Shown: piece by piece, positions 34,853 through 41,034 of the stretch
Layout: each line of letters opens with the position of its first letter
How positions within the stretch are numbered: position 1 is the stretch's first letter
Source: an uncultured bacterium
GTDB taxonomy: Bacteria > Verrucomicrobiota > Kiritimatiellia > CAIVKH01
DNA length: 64,000 bases
Direction of reading: 5' to 3'
Assembly (NCBI GenBank): GCA_903906425.1
Contig: CAIVKH010000115.1
Coordinates: 41,508-105,507, forward strand
Notes under the pieces: model-generated
The model's database searches: none
The model's input: only the letters and a program-made list of their open reading frames with translations
What the model was told of the DNA's origin: nothing
Program-made: the position numbers and the translations under genes

Positions 34853-36328
34853 TCATTTCCTGATTCGCCGATCCAGCGCGTCGACGATCCAGATCATCCC
34901 CTCTGTGTCCTGGCCGCAGTACTCCTCCAGCGCGGCGACCACTCGGCGCCGCTCGGCGTCCGGCACATCGCCAAACATCACGCGCGTGAACTCGTCGCTG
35001 GCCATGCTGCCGTCGGAAATTTCCATGCCGTCGTAATCCTTGCCGACCCACGCCGGAAGGACACTCTTGATGCTGGCGCTGCCGTGCTGGTCCGGGTGGT
35101 AGGCAGCAAATGATCGGAACGGCTCCAGCAGGTCAACGAACCGCGGCCTGACCGCATCGAACCACTTCCGGCTTTCGGGAAACGCGTCGCAGCACTTCGA
35201 CAGGACGCCCAGCTCGAAGCCCTGGTTGTAGACAACGATGGAGCCTGCGGAACTCAGGACGGGCTCCAGCTTCTCCAGCAGAATCTGCCGCGGGTCGCCA
35301 TCGCCGTCCCACACCCACGAGTGGTGCCTCGGCTTAGATCCTGCGGCTGCCTTCACATGAACGCTGAACTGAAAAGGAATCTGCTGCCACGGGCTGCTGG
35401 CCTCGAATATCGGGATCGCGGTCTGGAATGTCTCGAAGTCGAGGTAGTGCAACGGGCGCTCCAGCCGCGCCAGAAATGATGCAATCTCCGCCGCGCCAAA
35501 GTGCGGCCTTCCCGTCTTCTCGGCGCGGAGTTGCAGCCGCTGCTTGTCGGAGAGCTTGAACGAAACCGGAATGTCGGCGCTCCTGATGACGCCGCCCCGG
35601 TAGAGCGGCCACGCCTTCTGGCCGAGCCTCGACAGCGTGAAGATGTTCTTGGGCTCCTTGTGGACGTGGCCCCAGCACTCATCCGCGAACGGGCACGGCT
35701 GCGGATCGGAGCAGTGCGGGCCGATGTCGATGTCCGGCGGAGTCTTTGCCGCGACGATCCTATCGGCAGCGCGGATGTTCGCCTCGACCTCGGCGGCCAA
35801 CGGCACGACCAGCGGCGTGACGTCCACGATCTTGAACAGCTTCTCCGGGTCGACATCGCCGTTGCGGACATAACCGCTGTCGACGTGGACGACGAAGCAT
35901 TTCCTCACATCAAGGCCCGCGGCGATGCAGACGTGCCGCTGGAAGGCCACGTCATGCAGGTGCTCGTCCTTGACCTCAGTCGACGACTTCACCTCGTAAA
36001 TGTCGAACACGCCTTTCTTGCGCGGCATCAGGATGTCGACCTCGGCGAGCAGGCCCTCCGCATGGACGACGGCCTGGAATATCGGCCGGTCCGAGGTCGC
36101 GTCTCGCAGCGCGTTATTCGAGTCTGCCATCACTCCACTGAACGCCTGCTCGTGGTTCACTGCGACGCCCGCGGGAAAAAGATCGCGGGCGAGTTCCTCG
36201 ACACGCCGGCCCTGCTCCATTCGGGGCGAAGTCTCGTCTGCCTCGCCGGCAGCTTTCCTGTGCCTGGCGAGCCAGAACAGTTTCCGGCACTGGCGCAGTT
36301 GCATGTAAGATGACTTTGAGATGTTCAT
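34853..36328 (-). CDS. DUF2779 protein: Cas4-like nuclease plus exonuclease-like domain
   Basis: 491 residues. The first half is PD-(D/E)xK-like: LRQCRKLFWL at the start, AEVDILMPRKKGVFDIYEVKSSTEVKD (D, E-V-K) near residue 105, and Cys residues CSDPQPCPFADEC that could hold an iron-sulfur cluster as in Cas4. The second half (HYLDFETFQTAIPIF, VYNQGFELGVL, and a late Asp) is DEDD-exonuclease-like. This two-domain layout is typical of DUF2779. The exact substrate is unknown. It lies 61 bases after a ParB-like gene. Confidence 0.82.
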   Translation of the reverse strand: MNISKSSYMQLRQCRKLFWLARHRKAAGEADETSPRMEQGRRVEELARDLFPAGVAVNHEQAFSGVMADSNNALRDATSDRPIFQAVVHAEGLLAEVDILMPRKKGVFDIYEVKSSTEVKDEHLHDVAFQRHVCIAAGLDVRKCFVVHVDSGYVRNGDVDPEKLFKIVDVTPLVVPLAAEVEANIRAADRIVAAKTPPDIDIGPHCSDPQPCPFADECWGHVHKEPKNIFTLSRLGQKAWPLYRGGVIRSADIPVSFKLSDKQRLQLRAEKTGRPHFGAAEIASFLARLERPLHYLDFETFQTAIPIFEASSPWQQIPFQFSVHVKAAAGSKPRHHSWVWDGDGDPRQILLEKLEPVLSSAGSIVVYNQGFELGVLSKCCDAFPESRKWFDAVRPRFVDLLEPFRSFAAYHPDQHGSASIKSVLPAWVGKDYDGMEISDGSMASDEFTRVMFGDVPDAERRRVVAALEEYCGQDTEGMIWIVDALDRRIRK

Positions 36329-36389
36329 CGTGCGCGCCCCGCGTGTCCTCGGCGGCGCGCTCACGTTGTGCATCAAATGCGCCAAAAGA

Positions 36390-37469
36390 TCAAACGACCG
36401 CAGTCGGTGCGGTGGGTGGCGCAGGATTTTCTCCTTTCTTTTCCCTGTGGGCGATTCCCGCGCGGACCACGGCGATGGCCGACTTGACCGAGCGCACCTC
36501 TCCCGTAACCTTGGAACGCGTGAGCACCTCGTCGGCTTTCTCCAAGAAGACGAGCGAGGCTCGCAGCGCGTCGATTTCGGTAAGCGGACCGGCCTCCGCC
36601 TGTATGGCAGCCGGCGAAGTGAAGGCAGGCTCGGCTTCTGCTTGTGTGTCAACCGCTGGTTGCGTGGCCACGGGCTCGGCATGGGTGGGCGCGGCGGCGG
36701 TGACCCCCTTTGCGGCCTGTGCGCGCTTCTTCGCCTCCCGCATCTTGGCGTCCCCTCCGCTGATCGTCAGCTCGTCACATTCGATCTTCGCGGCGATCTC
36801 TGGGTTCTTGAGCGCCCGGCGGGCGCGGTTGACCATTGACGCTGAGATGCCCAAATCCTCCGCCGTTCTCTGGGCCGAGGTTTCAAAAATCTCATTTGAG
36901 ATTTTTGATCCGGCTTCGGCGCTGCGGCGGTCGCCGCCCCTGCTCTTCAGCCTGTCATGCACCTGCACCAGCTTCATGATCTCCCTGTCGGTCAGGTTCC
37001 GCCGGTTGCGCTGCACGAGGATCGCATACATCGTGGCCTCGTCGTCCCCGGCGAAATCCTTGATGGCCACTGGAGCCTCGCTGAGGCCGGCCGCCCTCGC
37101 GGCCTCTAGGCGGGTGTGGCCGTCGACCAGCACGAGCGCGTCGCCTTTGCGCCACGCGACCAGCGGCGTCGCGGGATCAAAGCCGCTTTCACGCATCGAC
37201 GAGGTGAGCGCCTCCAGAACTTTTTCGTCCCTGCGGAACAGGCCGCTGAGATTTTCCTGTGTAGCAATTCCGTCGATGGGGGTCAGGATGGCCGCGGCCG
37301 CCGCCCCGCGTTCCCCCGCGTTGCCGCCGGACCATGTGTGCACGGTGCCGTCCACGGTGCGGGCGTCTGCGGTCTCGCCCATCTCCTGCCTCTGCTCTGC
37401 GTTGGATGCGTCTTGCTCCGGTGCGGATTGCGGATTGTTGCTGTCGATCTCGGTGTTCTTGCTGCTCAT
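36390..37469 (-). CDS. ParB/Srx-fold protein
   Basis: 359 residues. After a disordered N-terminus comes a ParB-like nuclease/CTPase fold (LVDGHTRLEAARAAGL, equivalent to the GxxR region) and a DNA-binding helix region (LTDREIMKLVQVHDRLKSRGGDRRS, TAEDLGISASMVNRARRAL). The C-terminal third is Ala/Pro-rich with a coiled-coil-like end. GAGGAG lies before the ATG and TATAAT about 55 bases upstream, a leadered promoter unlike the CACAAT set. It could be a partition or transcription protein. No ParA is nearby, so partition is doubtful. Confidence 0.8.
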   Translation of the reverse strand: MSSKNTEIDSNNPQSAPEQDASNAEQRQEMGETADARTVDGTVHTWSGGNAGERGAAAAAILTPIDGIATQENLSGLFRRDEKVLEALTSSMRESGFDPATPLVAWRKGDALVLVDGHTRLEAARAAGLSEAPVAIKDFAGDDEATMYAILVQRNRRNLTDREIMKLVQVHDRLKSRGGDRRSAEAGSKISNEIFETSAQRTAEDLGISASMVNRARRALKNPEIAAKIECDELTISGGDAKMREAKKRAQAAKGVTAAAPTHAEPVATQPAVDTQAEAEPAFTSPAAIQAEAGPLTEIDALRASLVFLEKADEVLTRSKVTGEVRSVKSAIAVVRAGIAHREKKGENPAPPTAPTAVV

Positions 37470-37546
37470 GCTTCTCCTCGTGGCCTGATTTGGTTGGTGG
37501 CCGAGGAGATTATATTGAGCCGTTCAATCCGGCATTTGATCGCACG

Positions 37547-37777
37547 TCAGTTTTCGGAGACCTCTATGTCCTCCAGCGCGAGGTCGCAGACCGGAGGTAT
37601 CGGCAAGTCGCAGACCGCGCGGCACCGCACGTTGGCCCTGAATCCCGAGAAGCCCTCGGCGCGCAGACGGCGCTCCTGCTCGATGGCCTCGGCTGGGTCC
37701 TCAAGCAATGTGTACCGCTCCGTCCTTTCAGCCTCGTCGAGCGGCACCCGGAACTTGACGGTGACGCCGGCCTTCAC
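37547..37777 (-). CDS. Small hypothetical protein, end of a five-gene operon
   Basis: 76 residues from GTG 37777 (KAGVTVKFRVPLDEAERTERYTLLED). The GTG overlaps the previous stop as GTGA, so expression is coupled. The sequence is a short alpha/beta protein with no known family. Confidence 0.6.
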   Translation of the reverse strand: MKAGVTVKFRVPLDEAERTERYTLLEDPAEAIEQERRLRAEGFSGFRANVRCRAVCDLPIPPVCDLALEDIEVSEN

Positions 37778-38127
37778 GGAGATGCCTCGTCCTCTCGCCA
37801 GTCGCCGTATGCCTCGATGTGCTCCACGCCAGCGACCCAGCGGAGCGCCGCGCGCGTCGTTTTGAACCCGATCTTCGCGCACGGAGTCCAGTCGCCGTCG
37901 ACATCGCGGACGATTTGCACATCGCACGAGGCGGTGAGCGACGGCGGGCTGCCGGCGTCGCCTCGGGCCTGGACCACGGCGACGAACGCGCCGAAACGGC
38001 GAAGAACATAGTCAATGCCGCCGCCCGTGCCGACGGCATCAAGTCCGAGCCGCGATGCCTCGCGGCGGATGCCCGCGGGGATGTTAAACTCCTTGCCGAT
38101 TCTGCTCACGGGTTTGCCTCCGTTCAT
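37774..38127 (-). CDS. Small hypothetical protein, operon gene 4
   Basis: 117 residues (MNGGKPVSRIGKEFNIPAGIRREASRLGLDAVGTGGGIDYVLRRFG). The N-terminal third looks like a short DNA-binding-type helix pair. The ATG overlaps the upstream stop and the stop overlaps the downstream GTG. No recognised family. Confidence 0.65.
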   Translation of the reverse strand: MNGGKPVSRIGKEFNIPAGIRREASRLGLDAVGTGGGIDYVLRRFGAFVAVVQARGDAGSPPSLTASCDVQIVRDVDGDWTPCAKIGFKTTRAALRWVAGVEHIEAYGDWREDEASP

Positions 38128-38399
38128 CCGCGCGACGCGATCACGGCCTCGGCCAGTTCCGCGACAACATCCGCACCGATGTTCGGGTCGTGGACGACAC
38201 CCGCGCCTTCAATGATCGCCAGCGTGGCGTTCGGGAACAATCGCCCGAGGTCAAAAAACTGCGTAGCGTCGTCAAAGGCGTCGTCGTCATTCGTGACGAC
38301 TGCGAAGATGCCTTTCTCGCGGAGTCCCGGCGGGCACAAGACGCCCTCGGATATTTTCAGATCGCTCAGATCGAGTCCGTTGATGGTTGATTCGCTCAC
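38124..38399 (-). CDS. Small hypothetical protein, operon gene 3
   Basis: 91 residues from GTG 38399 (SESTINGLDLSDLKISEGVLCPPGL). The GTG is chosen because it overlaps the upstream stop (GTGA). Acidic, with a hydrophobic core segment (NATLAIIEGAGVV). Function unknown. Confidence 0.62.
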   Translation of the reverse strand: MSESTINGLDLSDLKISEGVLCPPGLREKGIFAVVTNDDDAFDDATQFFDLGRLFPNATLAIIEGAGVVHDPNIGADVVAELAEAVIASRG

Positions 38400-38737
38400 C
38401 GCTTCACCTCCGACCAACCGCGCGCGTTGAAGGCGTCGCGCAAAATCTTCCTCATGCTGGCCTCGCCAGTCTTGAAAGTTCCTGTGTCGGCCAAAATGTC
38501 CATTGCCTCGTTGATGACCGTCTTCACCGCAGCGATCGCAACGGCGTCGTCGAACGCCCGGAGCTGGGCGGCGTGGTGGCCGCCGACGGCGGCGACGTGG
38601 ATCGAGAACTCCCCGAGGATGCCGCTCGATTCTTCAATCGTATCAGAAACCGTGAGCCAGAAACCCTCTGGTCGCTCGTGCCATTGCACAACTGCGGGCG
38701 GGGGCTTCGGCTTTGCCGATGGCTTTCGTCGGATCAT
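38396..38737 (-). CDS. Small hypothetical protein, operon gene 2
   Basis: 113 residues (MIRRKPSAKPKPPPAVVQWHERPEGFWLTVSDTI). A basic Pro-rich start is followed by an alpha/beta body. Its start overlaps the stop of the first operon gene. Function unknown. Confidence 0.62.
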   Translation of the reverse strand: MIRRKPSAKPKPPPAVVQWHERPEGFWLTVSDTIEESSGILGEFSIHVAAVGGHHAAQLRAFDDAVAIAAVKTVINEAMDILADTGTFKTGEASMRKILRDAFNARGWSEVKR

Positions 38738-39024
38738 TTCCTGGCTCCCTTCACGATTGGCTTTGCCAGCCCCTCCAGCGCCGCGATGACCTTTTCCAAA
38801 TCTCCGCGCGCCCGAGCGAGCGCCCGCACCGCCGCACCGACTTGCTCGCCGTCAGCGGCGCTCCGGTCATAGACGTCCCTGATTTCGCGGACGATGAACA
38901 ACGCCAGCGTGTCGCCGACCTCGGGATCGAACTCAGCCCGGCGGGTCCTCCGGTTCCAGCAGCCCTTGACGCAGCCGTCGGGATAGGCGGTCGCGGCGCG
39001 GTCGATGATTTTGTTGATGTCCAT
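38734..39024 (-). CDS. Small hypothetical protein, operon gene 1
   Basis: 96 residues (MDINKIIDRAATAYPDGCVKGCWNRRTRRAEFDPEVGDTLALFIV). It is mostly helical, ending in a coiled-coil-like segment. It heads five genes joined by ATGA/GTGA overlaps and is read from the CACAAT promoter at 39078. In the leader, an ATG six bases after the -10 opens only a two-codon frame (ATG ATT TGA). Confidence 0.65.
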   Translation of the reverse strand: MDINKIIDRAATAYPDGCVKGCWNRRTRRAEFDPEVGDTLALFIVREIRDVYDRSAADGEQVGAAVRALARARGDLEKVIAALEGLAKPIVKGARK

Positions 39025-39077
39025 TTGGTTCCCTCGATTTCCGCCACGCTTGGGCTGGCGTTTCAAATCATGCTTCC

Positions 39078-39105
39078 ATTGTGTCAGGCCCGTGGCGGGT
39101 GTCAG
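39078..39105 (-). promoter_or_regulatory. CACAAT-class promoter
   Basis: Minus strand: CTGACA, 16 bases ending GGGCCTGA, CACAAT. Six bases later comes ATG ATT TGA, a minimal upstream frame, before the real start at 39024. Confidence 0.72.
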
Positions 39106-39809
39106 CTGCCGCTGCGCGGCGACTGGCCAGCGGCGCTCCGGCCCATGTCCTCGATCCTCTGCCAGTCCGGCTCGCCATCGACCGGCACGTCCGCAATGTG
39201 GACATGCGAATATACGCGGCCCGAGGATGAGTCGCGGCAACGGCTCCAACGAGGCCAGCGGGCCTCAGCCTCTGGCGTTCGCTCCACTGATTTCCAAACC
39301 TCGACGACGCGGAGCTTCGGGTTGATGATGTACACCCACTCCATGAAGATCGCGTCCTTGAAGGGGTTGAACTGGTCCTTCGGCCCGTCCCCATGCTTGT
39401 GCATCTTCGCGTCGGGGTCGGGATAGCCGGTGCGCTGCCTGTCCGCGGTGATCGCGTCCAGCGTCGCGATTTCCTTCTCATATTGCGCCCACAGGTCTGG
39501 CCTGCCTTTCGACTGGCTCTTCCGCATGGCGACAAACTGCCGCCGCGCCATTGAGCCGAATCCAAAGATTGCCCCGCTGATCGAATGCGGCTGGCCCGTG
39601 CGCTTGCCGCAATACTGGCAGACTCCGCCGCTCTCGATCTCGCGCCAGTCGCCGAGGCCGGACAGCAGCGCGAGGGTTTCCTCGACGCCTCTCTTCTTCA
39701 ACGTGGCGAGCACTTCGGCCCCGAGCACCGTTGGATACGAGTCACTGTGGTTGTACACGCCTACGACCCGCCGGCCCGCTTTCCATGCTACTGATCCTCG
39801 TGTGGACAT
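39102..39809 (-). CDS. Hypothetical protein with a CxxC pair
   Basis: 235 residues (MSTRGSVAWKAGRRVVGVYNHSDSYPTVLGAEV). It contains one zinc-knuckle-like CQYCGKRTGQPH and an acidic, Trp-rich C-terminus. The ATG at 39809 has a good GAGGTGA ribosome site which overlaps the stop of an upstream short frame (39820-39846). I recognise no family. Confidence 0.65.
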   Translation of the reverse strand: MSTRGSVAWKAGRRVVGVYNHSDSYPTVLGAEVLATLKKRGVEETLALLSGLGDWREIESGGVCQYCGKRTGQPHSISGAIFGFGSMARRQFVAMRKSQSKGRPDLWAQYEKEIATLDAITADRQRTGYPDPDAKMHKHGDGPKDQFNPFKDAIFMEWVYIINPKLRVVEVWKSVERTPEAEARWPRWSRCRDSSSGRVYSHVHIADVPVDGEPDWQRIEDMGRSAAGQSPRSGS

Positions 39810-39819
39810 GATTTTCACC

Positions 39820-39846
39820 TCAGGTTGATGTTGCTGAATCGAGCAC
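39820..39846 (-). CDS. Eight-codon upstream ORF
   Basis: GTG CTC GAT TCA GCA ACA TCA ACC TGA starts seven bases after a CACAAT -10, so it is probably read from the 5' end of the mRNA. Its TGA overlaps the GAGGTGA ribosome site of the gene starting at 39809. Translation of this frame could help or block ribosome loading there. Confidence 0.4.
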   Translation of the reverse strand: MLDSATST

Positions 39847-39853
39847 GGAAGCC

Positions 39854-39881
39854 ATTGTGTCAGGCCCTTGATGGATGTCAG
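39854..39881 (-). promoter_or_regulatory. CACAAT-class promoter
   Basis: Minus strand: CTGACA, 16 bases ending GGGCCTGA, CACAAT. The whole unit closely matches the one at 39078. Confidence 0.72.
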
Positions 39882-39994
39882 CTGGCGCAGCCTTGGACTA
39901 TGGTTACGGCGCACCTCATTGCGGTTCCCGTGTCCGGTGCCCCTTGCCACGGCCTGCTCAATAACATTTCGATCTTCGCAGTTATTTAGCAGGC

Positions 39995-40618
39995 TTATTG
40001 AGCTGGGACGGTGGCCCCATCTTCTTCGGGGTATTTGAGCAGCCCCGGAATCATGCGGCGAAGAGTGGCCGACGATGCGCCCACGACCTCGGCGATCTGC
40101 GACCACGTGTGGCCAGCGAGTTTCAGCTCGACGGCCTTCTGGACATCGAAGCCTGTCCGCGGCCTGCCGAGCCGCGTGCCGTTGGCCTTCGCCTTGGCCA
40201 GCCCGGCGACGACGCGCTCCTTGATGATGGACCTTTCCAACTCGGCGATGGCCGCCAAGATCGTGAACACCGCCTTGCCCATTGGCGTGGACGTGTCGAG
40301 GTTCTCGGCCAGCGATATGAACTCGACGCCCAAGTTCTGGAACTCCTCCAGCGCCAAAACGAGAGTCCGGCTGGAGCGCGCGAACCGGTCGAACCGCGCC
40401 ACGAGCACGCCGTCGATCCTGCGGCGGCGGGCGTCATCCATCAGCCGCTTGAGGGCCGGGCGGTTCTCGGTCCCGCCGCTCATTTGGTCGACATGCTCGA
40501 CGGCGACCGTGAACCCGCGCCGCTCGCAGTATTGGCGCAGCGGCATCAACTGGACTTCGGGGTCCTGGCCTTTGTCGATCGTCGAGACGCGGGCATACAG
40601 GGCGAACTTCTTGGTCAT
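39995..40618 (-). CDS. Serine recombinase (resolvase/invertase family)
   Basis: 207 residues. The catalytic domain begins FALYARVSTIDKGQDPEVQL with the nucleophile Ser in YARVS, followed by VLVARFDRFARSSRTL and STPMGKAVFTILAAIAELERSIIKERV. A resolvase-type helix-turn-helix ends the protein (HTWSQIAEVVGASSATLRRM). It may resolve dimers or invert DNA in the element. It is read from a CACAAT promoter with a 30-base leader. No target site was found by eye. Confidence 0.92.
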   Translation of the reverse strand: MTKKFALYARVSTIDKGQDPEVQLMPLRQYCERRGFTVAVEHVDQMSGGTENRPALKRLMDDARRRRIDGVLVARFDRFARSSRTLVLALEEFQNLGVEFISLAENLDTSTPMGKAVFTILAAIAELERSIIKERVVAGLAKAKANGTRLGRPRTGFDVQKAVELKLAGHTWSQIAEVVGASSATLRRMIPGLLKYPEEDGATVPAQ

Positions 40619-40648
40619 GAGTGGAGCCTCAATTCTTGCGAAGACACC

Positions 40649-40676
40649 ATTGTGTCAGGCCCTGCGGCGATGTCAA
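40649..40676 (-). promoter_or_regulatory. CACAAT-class promoter of the resolvase
   Basis: Minus strand: TTGACA, 16 bases ending GGGCCTGA, CACAAT. It has the best -35 of the set. Confidence 0.78.
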
Positions 40677-40847
40677 AACGTCGGCCTAGTTCGGGCGGCC
40701 ACGCTGGCCGAATCGGAGATCGAGCGTCATTTGAATGTTCGGCCCGTCTTGCGCGTTGTGCCGCACATGGGCCTCTGCTACATTCATAGGCATCGGAGAA
40801 AAACCAAACGACAACCTGATCAAATCCTCATCAACTAATTTTGCGTA

Positions 40848-41000
40848 GCATCGGCTACGGGCTGACTCAAAACCGCGAATTTTCCCGGCCCACAGAAACG
40901 ACCGAGCGCGCGCCACATCTGGCGCGGCTTGGCGTTGCTTTCTGTGGAAGGCGCTTCGCGGTGCCTTGAGTCAGGGCGCGTCAAGTCCGCGCCTCTTTTT
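40848..41000 (+). ncRNA. Multi-segment long hairpin followed by a terminator-like stem
   Basis: Within a 358-base gap without a gene (40677-41034) four paired segments nest in order: CTGACTCAA 40862 with TTGAGTCAG 40966, ACCGCGAA 40872 with TTCGCGGT 40955, CCACAGAAA 40890 with TTTCTGTGG 40939, and CGCGCC 40909 with GGCGCG 40921. A small hairpin GTAGC/GCTAC precedes it at 40848. Then GGCGCG/CGCGCC (40975-40993) and a T-run to 41000 resemble a factor-independent terminator. It could be a small RNA, a leader attenuator of the Sel1 gene, or a small inverted-repeat insertion element. No promoter could be fixed. Confidence 0.55.
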
Positions 41001-41034
41001 CGTCTCCGATGGAATACGCAACCATGGAGCGTTT

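Noticed and set aside
36390..37469. Plasmid partition system
   Set aside because: The ParB-like protein has no ParA neighbour and no visible parS, so only the fold is claimed.
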